Assembly: GCF_007109405.1 (NCBI RefSeq)
Contig: NZ_VJOY01000010.1
Span: forward strand, 1-64,000
DNA from: Pseudomonas mangiferae
GTDB lineage: Bacteria > Pseudomonadota > Gammaproteobacteria > Pseudomonadales > Pseudomonadaceae
Direction: 5' to 3'
DNA length: 64,000 nt
Below are positions 1 through 9,466 of this stretch, one piece after another. Below the pieces are notes generated by a model. That model had not been told where the DNA came from. It worked only from the letters and a program-made list of their open reading frames with translations, and ran no database searches. Numbering within the stretch: the stretch's first letter is position 1; every line of letters begins with the position of its first letter. Position numbers and translations under genes: made by a program.

Positions 1-17
1 CGCCCTGCCCGAGCCCC

Positions 18-323
18 ATGGACATCGCCGAACTCACCGCCCGCCTGCACGCCATCCGCGACGCCAACGACTGGAGGCGCTTCCACAGCCCGAAGAACCT
101 GGCCATGGCCGCCAGCGTGGAGATGGCCGAATTGGTGGAAATCTTCCAGTGGCTCAGCGAACCCGAATCCCGCGCCCTGCCCCCCGACCAGCTGGCCCAT
201 GCCGGCCAGGAAGTCGGCGACGTGGTGCTCTATCTCCTGCTGCTCTGCGCCGAACTGGGCCTCGACCTGAACCAGGTGGTGCGCGCCAAGCTGGCCGACA
301 GCGAACGGCGCTTCCTGTCATGA
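18..323 (+). CDS. MazG-like nucleotide pyrophosphohydrolase
   Basis: This 101-residue protein belongs to the small all-alpha NTP pyrophosphohydrolases of the MazG / RS21-C6 type, which hydrolyse (often non-canonical) nucleoside triphosphates to monophosphate and pyrophosphate. The sequence shows the family signature: an ExxEL-type helix (SVEMAELVEIFQW, about residues 33-45) and a second metal-binding helix (EVGDVVLYLLLL, about 64-75), which together supply the acidic Mg2+ ligands. Single-domain members are about 100 residues, so it looks complete. Its stop overlaps the cmoM start by 4 nt (ATGA), so the two are probably cotranslated. The biological substrate cannot be read from sequence. Confidence 0.88.
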   Translation: MDIAELTARLHAIRDANDWRRFHSPKNLAMAASVEMAELVEIFQWLSEPESRALPPDQLAHAGQEVGDVVLYLLLLCAELGLDLNQVVRAKLADSERRFLS

Positions 324-1069
324 GCGATCGCCACTTCGACGAACTGGCGGTGCGCTTCGCCGAGAAAATCTACGGCGGCGCCAAGGGCGCCATCCGCCTG
401 GCGGTGCTCCAGGCGGACCTGGAGGAAGCGCTGCCGGCCCGCCCCCTGGAGGTGCTGGACGTCGGCGCCGGCCTCGGCCACATGAGCCTGTGGCTGGCCG
501 AGCGCGGCCACCGGGTGACCCTGGCGGAACCGGCCGCGCCCATGCTGGAGGGTGCCCGTCAGCGCTTCGCGGACGCGGGCCAGGACGCGCGTTTCCTGCA
601 GGCCGCCTGGCAGGACCTACCGGACCAACTGGAGCACCGCTATGACCTGGTGCTCTGCCACGCGGTGCTGGAATGGCTGGCCGAACCCCTGGCGATCCTG
701 CCGGTGCTGCGCGGCCTGGTGGCCGACGACGGCTGGCTGTCCCTGGCGTTCTACAACAAGGACGCGCTGATCTACCGCAACCTGCTCAAGGGCCACTTCC
801 GCAAGCTGCGACGCGCTCGCTTCGCCGGCGAAGGCCAGAGCCTGACTCCCCAGCAGCCCCTGGACCCACGCGACTTGGCGGAGCAACTCGACTCGGCCTG
901 GCGGGTCGAAAGCCGCAGTGGCGTGCGGGTCTTCCACGACTATATGCCGGCGGACTTCCAGGCCAAGGCCGAACCGGCGGCGCTGCTGGAGATGGAACTG
1001 GCCCACCGCCGCCACCCGGCCTTCGCCGGGCTCGGCCGTTACCTGCACTGGATCTGTCGCCCGCGCTGA
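320..1069 (+). CDS. cmoM: tRNA 5-carboxymethoxyuridine methyltransferase CmoM
   Basis: CmoM (formerly SmtA) uses SAM to methylate 5-carboxymethoxyuridine at the tRNA wobble position, giving the methyl ester. The 249-residue product has the Rossmann motif I VLDVGAGLGHMSLWLA near residue 52, the acidic loop TLAEPAAPML, and the CmoM-typical segments CHAVLEWLAEP, FYNKDALIYRNL and GVRVFHDY. These match my memory of E. coli CmoM closely. I chose the ATG at 320 because it overlaps the preceding stop and the family starts just before RHFDELAVRFAEKIYG. An in-frame extension back to 149 lies inside the MazG gene and is not supported. Confidence 0.92.
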   Translation: MSDRHFDELAVRFAEKIYGGAKGAIRLAVLQADLEEALPARPLEVLDVGAGLGHMSLWLAERGHRVTLAEPAAPMLEGARQRFADAGQDARFLQAAWQDLPDQLEHRYDLVLCHAVLEWLAEPLAILPVLRGLVADDGWLSLAFYNKDALIYRNLLKGHFRKLRRARFAGEGQSLTPQQPLDPRDLAEQLDSAWRVESRSGVRVFHDYMPADFQAKAEPAALLEMELAHRRHPAFAGLGRYLHWICRPR

Positions 1070-1081
1070 CGGAGGGTTGCC

Positions 1082-1699
1082 ATGAAACGAAGCGTCCCAC
1101 TCCTGCTGAGTCTGCTCCTCGCGGCCTGCCGGAGCCCCAACCCCTATGTCGCCGACTCGCGGCCGCTGCCGCCGGCACCGCCCCAGGCCGCCGCCACCTT
1201 CGACCGCAGCGCCTACCCCGCGGCGCCGCGGGACTACGGGCGCTACCGCAGCTGGAGCTGGCGCAACGGCGCGCTGCCGGCCGGCGCCAACGCCACCAGC
1301 GGCGACAGCCTGGCCGAGACGGTGGCAGCGGGCCTCGACCAGCAAGGCCTGCGCCCGGCCCGCAACGGCGGGGCGGGCGACCTGCTGGTGGGTGCCGAGG
1401 TACGCCAGGAGCAGCGGCTGCGCCAGGTCTCGGACTACGACGACGGGTACTACGGCGGGGGTTACTACGGCCGCGGCGGCTACTACCGGGACGGCTACGG
1501 GGGCTGGGGCGGCGCGCCACGGGTGCGCACCTACACCGAGCAGGTGACGGTGGTGCGCATCGACCTCTACGACGGCCGCGACGGCCAGTTGGTGTGGAGC
1601 GGTGCCGGCGAGAGCCTCGGCGGCGGCGACCAGGCGGAGCGGGCCAAGGGGCTGCGCGCCGCGGTGAAGGACGCCCTGTCCCACTACCCGCCGCGCTGA
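1082..1699 (+). CDS. DUF4136 lipoprotein (copy 1)
   Basis: This is a 205-residue predicted outer-membrane or periplasmic lipoprotein. It has a short signal peptide with a lipobox ending at Cys16 (LLLAAC), a proline-rich linker, then the DUF4136 core with YRSWSWRNG, a hydrophobic strand pattern and the terminal KDALSHYPPR. A Gly/Tyr-rich insert at about 120-145 (GYYGGGYYGRGGYY) is low complexity. Function is unknown for the family. A paralogue with the same YRSWSW and YPPR hallmarks lies at 11507-12073, on the other side of the chemotaxis operon. The stop is one base from the stop of the convergent response regulator gene. Confidence 0.82.
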   Translation: MKRSVPLLLSLLLAACRSPNPYVADSRPLPPAPPQAAATFDRSAYPAAPRDYGRYRSWSWRNGALPAGANATSGDSLAETVAAGLDQQGLRPARNGGAGDLLVGAEVRQEQRLRQVSDYDDGYYGGGYYGRGGYYRDGYGGWGGAPRVRTYTEQVTVVRIDLYDGRDGQLVWSGAGESLGGGDQAERAKGLRAAVKDALSHYPPR

Positions 1700-1700
1700 A

Positions 1701-2357
1701 TCAATCGTCCAGCTGGATGATGCCCTCGCGCACGGCGAACAGCGCCAGCCCCGCCACGTCATGGATCTTCAGCCGGTGCATGATCTGCGCGCGGTGGGTC
1801 TCCACGGTCTTCACGCTCAGGCCGAGGCCGCTGGCGATGGACCGGGTGGATTCGCCCCGGGCGATCAGCCGGAGGATTTCCACCTGGCGCGCGGTGAGTA
1901 GCTGGCTGGCGTCGCTGCTGGTGCCGGCGGGCGTCTGCTGCACGGCCCGCTCGATCACCGGCTGGACGATGGCCGAGCTGAGGTAGCGGTCACCCCGGCG
2001 CATGGCCTCCAGGGCCAGGCGCAGCTCGATGATGGCGCTGTCCTTGAGCAGGTAGCCGTGGGCACCCTGTTGCAGCGCCTTGAGCACCATGTCCGGCCCG
2101 GTGTGCATGGACAGCATCAGGACCTTGCTGGAGGGCGAGCGGCTGGCCAGCTCGTGCAGCGCCTCGATGCCGCCCACCCGCTTCATGGAAATATCCAGCA
2201 ACACGATGTCCGGCTGCAGGGCGTCGGCGAGGTCGATGGCTTCGCTGCCATCCTCCGCCTCTCCCACCACTTCATAGCCGTTGAGGTCTTCGATGAGGGC
2301 GCGGATGCCCGCGCGGATCAGTGCATGATCGTCTGCCAGCAGAATTCGACAAGTCAT
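1701..2357 (-). CDS. NarL/LuxR-family response regulator, orphan
   Basis: This is a 218-residue two-component response regulator. Receiver domain (about 1-120): acidic pair D9/D10, phosphoacceptor D55 in IVLLDISM, and the lysine in LLKDS. DNA-binding domain (about 150-215): a LuxR/NarL helix-turn-helix with LTARQVEILRLIARGES and SVKTVETHRAQIM. The ATG at 2357 is preferred because the receiver begins immediately (MTCRILLADDHALIRAG). Longer in-frame starts add only unstructured sequence. No histidine kinase gene is adjacent, so the sensor is encoded elsewhere. It may be unrelated to the chemotaxis operon downstream, since it faces the same way but is separated by 313 bp. Confidence 0.88.
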   Translation of the reverse strand: MTCRILLADDHALIRAGIRALIEDLNGYEVVGEAEDGSEAIDLADALQPDIVLLDISMKRVGGIEALHELASRSPSSKVLMLSMHTGPDMVLKALQQGAHGYLLKDSAIIELRLALEAMRRGDRYLSSAIVQPVIERAVQQTPAGTSSDASQLLTARQVEILRLIARGESTRSIASGLGLSVKTVETHRAQIMHRLKIHDVAGLALFAVREGIIQLDD

Positions 2358-2670
2358 AAGCGGCGGCCCGGATAGCGACGCGAATGAATGCGGCCCGGCG
2401 GCATCCGCCGGGTCGCAGCACGTGCTTGTTCTTGGAGTGGAAAGGCGCCGTGGCGCTCCAGGCGAGTCGATGGACGGCTCATGACACGAACACACATGCG
2501 GGTCTTGTCCTCGTGACGGTGTCGACTCGGGGGAGCCTTCCTTCGACGACTGCACTGGCTGGAACGCAGAAAACACGGCGAAACGCGCTCACCCCGGGTG
2601 CTTCCGGAGTAGGCACGTCCTAACAGGGTAGGCGAATTTTGCCGGATGGCGCGGTGGCGACGCCGAGAGA
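2358..2670. promoter_or_regulatory. Gene-free interval with response-regulator promoter
   Basis: No credible gene is visible in these 313 bases. The interval must hold the promoter of the minus-strand regulator ending at 1701 and the 3' end of the chemotaxis operon. A perfect 8-bp stem (CCCGGCGG, loop CAT, CCGCCGGG; 2394-2412) lies 37 nt upstream of the regulator start and could form a 5' leader hairpin. I could not identify convincing -35/-10 boxes. Confidence 0.45.
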
Positions 2671-3768
2671 TCAGCGCGGCATACCGCCACGCCGGGGGTC
2701 GGCGCCCTGGCGGCCGTACAGCTGGATCAGCCGGGGGAAGGCGGAAAGCGGCTCCACCACCTCGGCGGCGCCCATGCGCAGCGCCTCCTTGGGCATGCCG
2801 AAGACCACGCAGCTGGCTTCGTCCTGGGCCACGGTGCGGGCCCCCGCTTCGCGCATGCTGAGCAGGCCACGGGCGCCGTCGTCGCCCATGCCGGTCATGA
2901 TCATGCCCATGGCGTTCTGCCCGGCGTGCTTGGCCACGGAGCGGAACAGTACGTCCACCGAGGGCTTGTGGCGGTTCACCGGCGGCCCGTCCAGCACCTC
3001 GACGAAATACTGCGCGCCGCTGCGCTTGAGCTGCATGTGCTTGCCGCCGGGGGCCACCAGGGCCAGGCCGGAACGGACCCGGTCCATGTGGCAGGCTTCG
3101 CGCACCTCGATCTGGCACAGGCTGTCCAGGCGCTGGGAGAACGCTGCGGTGAATTTCTCCGGCATGTGCTGGACGATGACGATACCCGGGCAGTCCCGTT
3201 GCAGCTGGCGCAGCACGAACTCCAGGGCCTGGGTGCCGCCGGTGGAGGTACCCAGGGCCACCACCTGGTCGGTGGTGGCGAACACGTCCACGGCCGGCGC
3301 CGCCTGGTGGGCCGGGGCGGCACTGGCGGCCGGCGCGGGAGCCGGCGTGGCGGCCCGGGTGAAGGTCTGGGGATGGGCGCGGGCGGCCTGCTCGATCTGC
3401 TTGATCAGCTCGCCGGACATCTGGTGCAGGCTTTCCTTGAGGCCCAGCTTGGCCTTGGTGAATACCCCCACCGCGCCGGCGGACAGCGCGTCCAGGGTGA
3501 TGGCGGCGCCCGATTCGGTAAGGGTCGAGCAGATGATCGCGGGGGTGGGACGCTCGGCCATGATCTTGCGCAGGAAGGTGATGCCGTCCATGCGCGGCAT
3601 CTCCACGTCCAGCACCAATACGTCCGGCCAGTCGTGGCGCATCTTCTCCAGGGCGAACAGCGGGTCGGCGGCCTGGCCGATGACGCGGATGCCCGGATGG
3701 TTGTCGAGGCAGCTGGTCAGGACCTGCCGCACCAGCGCGGAGTCGTCGACGATGAATACCTTGATCAC
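2671..3768 (-). CDS. cheB: Chemotaxis protein-glutamate methylesterase/deamidase CheB
   Basis: CheB removes methyl groups from, and deamidates, receptor glutamates, providing adaptation. The 365-residue product has an N-terminal receiver (D8/D9, phosphoacceptor D54 in [13 protein letters not shown]), a Pro/Ala-rich linker at about 160-175, and the CheB methylesterase domain with the Ser-His-Asp triad visible as [16 protein letters not shown] and GMGDDGARG. The start is GTG at 3768, whose bases overlap the cheD stop (GTGA), implying translational coupling. It is the last gene of the minus-strand chemosensory operon. Confidence 0.93.
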   Translation of the reverse strand: MIKVFIVDDSALVRQVLTSCLDNHPGIRVIGQAADPLFALEKMRHDWPDVLVLDVEMPRMDGITFLRKIMAERPTPAIICSTLTESGAAITLDALSAGAVGVFTKAKLGLKESLHQMSGELIKQIEQAARAHPQTFTRAATPAPAPAASAAPAHQAAPAVDVFATTDQVVALGTSTGGTQALEFVLRQLQRDCPGIVIVQHMPEKFTAAFSQRLDSLCQIEVREACHMDRVRSGLALVAPGGKHMQLKRSGAQYFVEVLDGPPVNRHKPSVDVLFRSVAKHAGQNAMGMIMTGMGDDGARGLLSMREAGARTVAQDEASCVVFGMPKEALRMGAAEVVEPLSAFPRLIQLYGRQGADPRRGGMPR

Positions 3769-4250
3769 TCGTTTCTCCCTACGAAGGTGGAGGACTTCCA
3801 GACCAGGCGCTGGCAATCGACCTCGCCGGTGCGGCCGTCCATGCTCAGGCGCCGGTAGTCGCTGCCGTCCACGTCGGTGTGATCGGCTGTCCAGGTGAGG
3901 ATCTCGAACTGTTCCCGGGCGAAGGCGATGTTCTGCTGGCCGACCCGGGTGGACGGCCGCTCCCGGGCCATCAGGCTGCCGCCGCCGAAGATGCCCTTGC
4001 GGTACTCCGCCGGGTGGGTGTCGAACTTGGCCATGTCCCGCAGCAGCCGGTGGAACACCCCGACCCCATAGCGGGTGTCGTAGACCAGGATGCCCTGGGG
4101 GTCGCGGGGCAGCAGGAAATGGGTCACCGCCATCAGGCGCCGGCGCGGGTGCCAGAGGGTGATGGACACGCAGGAACCCAGCAGGGTACCCACGGTGCCT
4201 TGGTGCAAGCCGAAGAAATACTCGCCGGGGCGCAGGAACCGCTTGCTCAT
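3765..4250 (-). CDS. cheD: Chemoreceptor glutamine deamidase CheD
   Basis: CheD deamidates specific receptor glutamines and in some systems interacts with CheC. The 161-residue protein contains the catalytic Cys27 in [14 protein letters not shown] and His44 in AVTHFLLP, plus the family motif KIFGGGSL-like ([11 protein letters not shown]). Its ATG overlaps the cheR stop (ATGA) and its stop overlaps the cheB GTG, so cheR-cheD-cheB are tightly coupled. CheD is present in accessory chemosensory clusters such as che2 of P. aeruginosa but not in the main flagellar che1 cluster. Confidence 0.93.
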   Translation of the reverse strand: MSKRFLRPGEYFFGLHQGTVGTLLGSCVSITLWHPRRRLMAVTHFLLPRDPQGILVYDTRYGVGVFHRLLRDMAKFDTHPAEYRKGIFGGGSLMARERPSTRVGQQNIAFAREQFEILTWTADHTDVDGSDYRRLSMDGRTGEVDCQRLVWKSSTFVGRNE

Positions 4251-5062
4251 ACGCGCCGGTATACCGAAGGCTGCACGCTGCGCACCGGCAGGTCGAGGCC
4301 GTGCAGGCTCTCGGCATGGCCGATGAACAGCAGGCCGTCGTCCCGCAGGCGCTGGACCAGCCGGCCGACGATGGCGCACTTCTCCTTCGCCTCGAAGTAG
4401 ATCAGCACGTTGCGCAGGAAGATCGCATCGAACGGCCCCAACTGCTCCGGCAGGGGATGGGTCAGGTTCAGCTCGCGGAAATTCACCCGCTCCCGCAGCT
4501 TGGCGGAGACCCGGAAGCAGCCCTCGCGCTCGCCGATACCCTTCAGGCAATGGCGGTGCAGCCAGCCGGCGGGAAAGTGGCGGGCCTGGGACAGGTCATA
4601 GATGCCGGCGGCGGCCTTCTCCAGCATGCGCTGGCTGAGGTCGCTGGCGGTGATGGTCCAGTCGTTGCCGGTGACGTTCTCCGCCGCCACCATCGCCAGG
4701 GTGTAGGGCTCCTCGCCCGAGGAGCAGGCGGCGCTCCAGATCCGCTGGGGCCCGCGGCGGGACGACAACCAGGGGCCGAGGAACTCGAAGTGCTTGGGTT
4801 CGCGGAAGAAGTAGGTTTCGTTGGTGGTCAGCAGGTCGATCACCAGGCGCCGCTCCCCCTTGTGGGCATCGCTGCCCAGCAGGTCGAGGTATTCGCCGTA
4901 GCTGCCCAGGCCGAAGTGCCGCAGGCGCTTCATCAGCCGGCCGGCCACCAGCGAACGCTTGTGGTCGGCCATGCGGATGCCCGAGGCATCGGCCATCAGG
5001 CGTTGCAGGCGCTGGAACTCCGCGTCGCCCAGCGGCGGCATCTGCATCCCGGGCGCGTCCAT
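4247..5062 (-). CDS. cheR: Chemoreceptor glutamate methyltransferase CheR
   Basis: CheR transfers methyl groups from SAM to receptor glutamates. The 271-residue product has the N-terminal helical domain (about 10-75) including the substrate-binding [11 protein letters not shown] segment, then the SAM-binding Rossmann fold with [15 protein letters not shown] and [13 protein letters not shown]. The sequence ends shortly after SLHGLD, as in standard CheR without a TPR extension. The start is one base beyond the cheW stop (TGAgATG). It should act on the receptor encoded at 5596-7236, whose C-terminus carries a possible CheR-docking tail. Confidence 0.94.
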   Translation of the reverse strand: MDAPGMQMPPLGDAEFQRLQRLMADASGIRMADHKRSLVAGRLMKRLRHFGLGSYGEYLDLLGSDAHKGERRLVIDLLTTNETYFFREPKHFEFLGPWLSSRRGPQRIWSAACSSGEEPYTLAMVAAENVTGNDWTITASDLSQRMLEKAAAGIYDLSQARHFPAGWLHRHCLKGIGEREGCFRVSAKLRERVNFRELNLTHPLPEQLGPFDAIFLRNVLIYFEAKEKCAIVGRLVQRLRDDGLLFIGHAESLHGLDLPVRSVQPSVYRRV

Positions 5063-5063
5063 C

Positions 5064-5585
5064 TCACGCTCCCTGGGCCGCGGCCAGGCTGAGCTGGCGG
5101 ATGTCGTCCAGGGACAACACGCGGCGCATGTCGAGGATGATGGTGAAGCCGTTGTCGCTGCGGGCCATGCCGAGGATGAAGTCGGTGCGGATGCCCGCGC
5201 CGAACGGCGGCGGCGGCTCCACTTCGCCCGGCGCGATGTCCAGCACCGCGTCCACCGCGTCCACCACTAGGCCGATGCGCTGCTGCTGATCGTCCAGCGC
5301 CAGTTCGATGATCACGATGCAGGTGCGCTTGCTCGGCACCGTCAGCTCGAAGCCGAAGCGCGCGGCCAGGTCCAGCACCGGCACCACGTTGCCGCGCAGG
5401 TTGATCACCCCGTGGATGAACACCGGCATCATCGGCACGGTGGTGATTTCCCCGTACTCGATGATCTCCCGCACCAGGTCGATGGGCAGCGCGTAGCGGG
5501 CCTGGCGGACACGGAAGGACAGGTGCTGCACGCTGTGACCGGCGAGGCCACCGTAGGCGCCCGAAGGCTGGACTGCGTTGCTCAT
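5064..5585 (-). CDS. cheW: Chemotaxis coupling protein CheW
   Basis: This 173-residue CheW adaptor links receptors to CheA. The sequence shows the SH3-like subdomains (LSFRVRQARYALPIDLVREI; GVINLRGNVVPVLDLAARFG; IGLVVDAVDAVLDI). I placed the start at the ATG at 5585: it is preceded by GAGGG about 8 nt upstream and lies beyond the stop of the receptor gene (5596-5598). A longer in-frame start at 5624 would overlap the receptor gene and adds only a low-complexity Ser-rich segment. Confidence 0.91.
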   Translation of the reverse strand: MSNAVQPSGAYGGLAGHSVQHLSFRVRQARYALPIDLVREIIEYGEITTVPMMPVFIHGVINLRGNVVPVLDLAARFGFELTVPSKRTCIVIIELALDDQQQRIGLVVDAVDAVLDIAPGEVEPPPPFGAGIRTDFILGMARSDNGFTIILDMRRVLSLDDIRQLSLAAAQGA

Positions 5586-5595
5586 CGGGGCGCCC

Positions 5596-7236
5596 TCACG
5601 AGAAGCGGACGAACTGGCCGTCATCGGACAGCGTGTCGGGCTGCTGACGGGACGGCCGCGGGGACTCCACGTAGCCGCCGCCGGTGCGGCCGCGCAGCGG
5701 CGGGCGCACGCTGGACGCGCTGGCGTCGAAGCGGAAGAAGCCGATCATTTCCTGCAGTTGCCCGGCCTGGGCGTTCATTTCCTCGGCGGTGGCCGCCAGT
5801 TGCTCGGAGGCGGAGGCGTTCTGCTGAGTGATCTGGTTCATCTGGCCCATGGCGATGTTGATCTGCCCGGCGGCGCTGCTCTGCTCCTGGGACGCCGCGG
5901 TGATCTCCTGCACCAGGTCGGAGGTGCGCTGGATGTTCGGCACGATCTCGTCCAGCAGGCGCCCGGCCTGCTCGGCCAGTTGCACGCTGCTGGCGGCCAC
6001 TTGGCCGATCTCCTGGGCCGCCACCTGGCTGCGTTCCGCCAGCTTGCGCACCTCGGCGGCCACCACCGCGAAGCCCTTGCCGTGGTCGCCGGCCCGGGCC
6101 GCCTCGATGGCCGCGTTGAGGGCCAGCAGGTTGGTCTGGTAGGCGATGTCGTCGATGATGCCGATCTTGTCGGCGATCTGCTTCATGGCGCGCACCGTGT
6201 CGCCCACCGCACCACCGCCCTGGACCGCGTCGTTGGCGGCCTTGCCGGCGATGCCGTCGGTGATCTTCGAGCTCTCGGTGTTCTGCGCGATGGAAGCGGT
6301 CATCTGCTCCACCGACGCCGTGGTTTCCTCGACGCTGGCGGCCTGTTCGCTGGCTGCCTGGCTGAGGGACTGGGACGTCGCGCTGACTTCCTCGGAGGCG
6401 GAGGACAGCGCTTCGGCGGCGCTGCGCACGTCACCCATGATGCTGCGCAGGCGCTCGATAAGGTTCTTCATGGACTGCAGCAACTGGCCGGTTTCGTCCT
6501 TCGAGGTGACCGTCAAGTCGGCGCTGAGGTCGCCCGCGGCCAGTTGGTCGGCCGCGTGAACAGCGCTGATCAGCGGCTTGCTGATGGTGCGGGTGATGAG
6601 CATGCCGATGCCCACACCGAACAGCGCGGCGATGACGATCAGGACGATCATCTGGGTCCGCGACCCGGTGTAGATCTCGGTGATGGTGTCGTTGGCGTCG
6701 CTGGCGCGTTTCTGCTTGAAGGCCACCACCTCGCCCATGATGCCGTCGACGATGTTGCCGCGCTTGGATAGCTCCGGAAGCATCTGGGTGATCTCGGTGC
6801 TCTGCTGCAAGGCCCCGGACTGGATGTGCAACTGCAAGGTGCGCTGGACGTCGGTCTCATATTCCTTCAGCGGGCCCTCGATACGCGCGAACAGCGCCTT
6901 GCCCTGCTCGGAGATGAAGGCAGACCGGGCCTTGTCGATCAGCGCATGGGTGTCGGCGATGGCCTTGCGCACGGTGTCCGCCGCGGCGTCCCGCTCCTCC
7001 ACGCTGGCCGCCAGCAGGCTGGTGCGCAGCGCCCGGCCGATGATCACCAATTGGATGTTGGCCTGTTGCACGTCGCTCAGGCCGGTCAGGTCCTGGTTGT
7101 ACATCTTGTCGCTGAGGTCGTTGACCTTGCTGAGGTTGAGAATACCGATCACGCCGACCACCACGGTCAATGCCACCACGAGCAAGAAGCCCAGGGTCAG
7201 CCGGACGCCGATTTTCATGTTGCGAATGAATTGCAT
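5596..7236 (-). CDS. Methyl-accepting chemotaxis protein, 4HB type, in che operon
   Basis: This 546-residue transmembrane chemoreceptor has TM1 at about 11-34, a periplasmic four-helix-bundle-like region (about 35-194), TM2 at about 195-215, HAMP (about 217-270) and a cytoplasmic signalling hairpin whose tip is [20 protein letters not shown]. It is the operon's only full-length receptor, so it is the likely dedicated input to this CheA. After the coiled coil there is a roughly 40-residue flexible tail ending QFVRFS. The ligand is unknown. It is not the PAS/haem Aer2 receptor of P. aeruginosa che2, because it has a classical periplasmic sensor domain. Confidence 0.92.
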   Translation of the reverse strand: MQFIRNMKIGVRLTLGFLLVVALTVVVGVIGILNLSKVNDLSDKMYNQDLTGLSDVQQANIQLVIIGRALRTSLLAASVEERDAAADTVRKAIADTHALIDKARSAFISEQGKALFARIEGPLKEYETDVQRTLQLHIQSGALQQSTEITQMLPELSKRGNIVDGIMGEVVAFKQKRASDANDTITEIYTGSRTQMIVLIVIAALFGVGIGMLITRTISKPLISAVHAADQLAAGDLSADLTVTSKDETGQLLQSMKNLIERLRSIMGDVRSAAEALSSASEEVSATSQSLSQAASEQAASVEETTASVEQMTASIAQNTESSKITDGIAGKAANDAVQGGGAVGDTVRAMKQIADKIGIIDDIAYQTNLLALNAAIEAARAGDHGKGFAVVAAEVRKLAERSQVAAQEIGQVAASSVQLAEQAGRLLDEIVPNIQRTSDLVQEITAASQEQSSAAGQINIAMGQMNQITQQNASASEQLAATAEEMNAQAGQLQEMIGFFRFDASASSVRPPLRGRTGGGYVESPRPSRQQPDTLSDDGQFVRFS

Positions 7237-7248
7237 GGGTGGTTCTCC

Positions 7249-9456
7249 TTAAAGCCTCGGCAGAAGCTCCTGGCGGTTCTGGACGGAGCGGGTCTCGGAA
7301 GCGCCGGTGTCGACCAGCGCCTGCAATTGGCGGAACAGGCTGGGGATATCCAGGATCAGCGCCACCTGGCCCGATCCGAGAATGGTGGAGCCGCTGATCC
7401 CCTGCAGGTGCTGGAACAGCAGGCCGAGGGGCTTGATCACCGTCTGCAGCTCGCCGTGCAGTTGGTCGACGATCAGCCCGGCCTGCTGCCGGCCCTGGCT
7501 CACTACCACGATGTTGCGCCGGCGCACGGCGCTGGCAGGCAGGTCGAAGTGGGCGGACAGGTCGATGCAGGGCAACGGCTTGCCACGCAGGTTGAGGTAG
7601 CCGTAAATGCCGTCGATGAGCGGTTGGTCGCCCAGTTCCATGCACTCGGTGACCATGTCCAGGGGGATCACGAAGTATTCGCCGCCCAGGCTCACCAGGA
7701 AGCCCTCGATGATGGCCAGGGTCAGGGGCAGGCGAATGCGGAACGTACAGCCGAGCCCCGGCCGCGACTCGATCTCCACCGTGCCGCGCAGCTGGTCGAT
7801 GGCGCTGCGCACCACGTCCATGCCGACACCACGGCCGGACAGGTTGGAGACGCTGTCGGCAGTGGAAAAGCCGGCGGCGAAGATCAGCATGTGCAGGTCG
7901 TGTTCGCTGAGGTTGGCGTTGGGGTCGATCAGCCCCTTGTCGATGGCCTTCTGGCGGATGCGCGCGGTATTCAGGCCGCGGCCGTCGTCGCTCACCTCGA
8001 TGACGATCATCCCCGATTCGTGGTACGCGTTCAGGGCCAGGTGCCCTTCCGCCGGCTTGCCGGCCGCCAGGCGCTCCTCGGCGGATTCGATGCCGTGGTC
8101 GATGGCGTTGCGCACCAAGTGGGTGAGCGGGTCGGCGATCTTATCGGTGACCGACTTGTCCAGCTCGGTGTCGGCGCCCCGTACTTCAAGGCGGATCTTC
8201 TTGCCCAGCTCCTGGCTGACGTCGCGCACCACCCGGTGGAAGCGGTTGAAGGTGTCGCCGATCTCGATCATCCGCAGCTTCAGGGCCGCCTCGCGGATCT
8301 GCTCCACGTGGCGGTTCACCACCTGGGTGGATTCGATGAAGTCGGAGTGGCCATGGGCGCGGGCCTGGAGTTGGGCGCCGGCGGCGCTGATGACCAGCTC
8401 GCCCACCAGGTTGATCAGTTCGTCCAGCTTGTGGGCGGCCACCTTGATCAGGCTGGATTCCTGGGCGCGGCGCTCGCGCACCACTTGTTGCTTCTCCAGG
8501 GCGGCGTTGACCACCGCGGGCGCCACCATGCCGGCCTCCACCAGCACGCTGCCCAGTGGAGCGCGTGGCTCCTCGCCCTGGGCCTGCATGGTCAGGCCGG
8601 TGTTCAGCTCGTGCTCGGTGAGCAGGCCGCTGGCCACCAGGATGCTGCCGATGCGCTCGTCGGTCTCGGGCAGCTCGCGGATCAGTTGGAGGTAGTCGCT
8701 CAGGCTGCTTTCCGGCGGCAGGATGCGCAGCTTGCAGAAGTCCAGGATGAACTCGAAGACTTCCTCGATCTCGGCCTTGCTGGAGGCGCTGCGCAGGGAA
8801 ATCTCCATGCCCAGGTAGCAGGCCTCGGGGTCCATCTGGTGGAAGTCCGGCAGGTTTTCGTCCAGTACCTCCAGGTGGGTGATCTCGCCCAGCCGGCTCA
8901 GGTAGCGCACGAACGCCGCCGGGTCGAAGCCGTTGCGGTAGAGGTCCGGGGAAAAGCGCAGGGAAATGTGCCATGCGCCCTCGCCGGTGGCCGGGGCGCG
9001 CTGCACCTGCCCCTCCCGGGGCGCGGTGGGCGTCGGCAGGCTGTCGCTGCCTTGGCCCATTTCCGCAGCCAGGGCGTTGAGCAACTGGGTCTGCAGCACC
9101 TCGTCGTTGCCTTCCACCGCGCCAGTCTCGACGTTGATCCGGCCGATCATGGAGCCCAGTTCGTCGAGGCAACGCAGCATCAGTGAAATCAGGTTCGGCG
9201 TCAGGCTGCGCTCGCCGTCGCGGACGGCCATCAGCAGGCTTTCCAACTGGTGGGTGAACGCCACCACCGGGGTCAGGGAGAACAGCCCGGCCGATCCTTT
9301 GAGGGTGTGCATGGCACGGAACAGGCCGTTGATGGCCTCCTCGTCGGCGAGGTCGCCGTCCAGCACCAGCAGGCATTCCTCGGCCTGCTTGAGCAAATCG
9401 CCGCCTTCCTCCAGGAAGCTCTGCAGCAACTGGCTCCACTGCTCTCCATTCAGCAT
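7249..9456 (-). CDS. cheA: Chemotaxis histidine kinase CheA
   Basis: This 735-residue CheA contains a P1 Hpt domain with phosphoacceptor His50 (LFRAMHTLKGSAG), an intermediate region (about 150-330), a P3 dimerisation domain (about 345-420, KLDELINLVGELV), a P4 ATP-binding domain with the N box HLVRNAIDHGIE, the G1 box DDGRGLN and the G2 box GRGVGMDVV, and a C-terminal P5 CheW-like domain (about 590-730). All catalytic motifs are present. It lies between the STAS gene and the receptor gene in an operon with 10-12 bp spacings. Its main partners should be the CheY at 9791, CheW at 5064 and CheB. Confidence 0.95.
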   Translation of the reverse strand: MLNGEQWSQLLQSFLEEGGDLLKQAEECLLVLDGDLADEEAINGLFRAMHTLKGSAGLFSLTPVVAFTHQLESLLMAVRDGERSLTPNLISLMLRCLDELGSMIGRINVETGAVEGNDEVLQTQLLNALAAEMGQGSDSLPTPTAPREGQVQRAPATGEGAWHISLRFSPDLYRNGFDPAAFVRYLSRLGEITHLEVLDENLPDFHQMDPEACYLGMEISLRSASSKAEIEEVFEFILDFCKLRILPPESSLSDYLQLIRELPETDERIGSILVASGLLTEHELNTGLTMQAQGEEPRAPLGSVLVEAGMVAPAVVNAALEKQQVVRERRAQESSLIKVAAHKLDELINLVGELVISAAGAQLQARAHGHSDFIESTQVVNRHVEQIREAALKLRMIEIGDTFNRFHRVVRDVSQELGKKIRLEVRGADTELDKSVTDKIADPLTHLVRNAIDHGIESAEERLAAGKPAEGHLALNAYHESGMIVIEVSDDGRGLNTARIRQKAIDKGLIDPNANLSEHDLHMLIFAAGFSTADSVSNLSGRGVGMDVVRSAIDQLRGTVEIESRPGLGCTFRIRLPLTLAIIEGFLVSLGGEYFVIPLDMVTECMELGDQPLIDGIYGYLNLRGKPLPCIDLSAHFDLPASAVRRRNIVVVSQGRQQAGLIVDQLHGELQTVIKPLGLLFQHLQGISGSTILGSGQVALILDIPSLFRQLQALVDTGASETRSVQNRQELLPRL

Positions 9457-9466
9457 GGGTCGCTCC

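Noticed and set aside
5578-6771. Long plus-strand open frame across the receptor gene
   Set aside because: It is a shadow of the 4HB receptor; composition is typical antisense (Gly/Leu/His-rich) and no family is recognisable.
5596-7236. The operon receptor considered as Aer2/McpB
   Set aside because: It has two membrane helices around a periplasmic domain and no PAS/haem or poly-HAMP region, so it is not Aer2-like.
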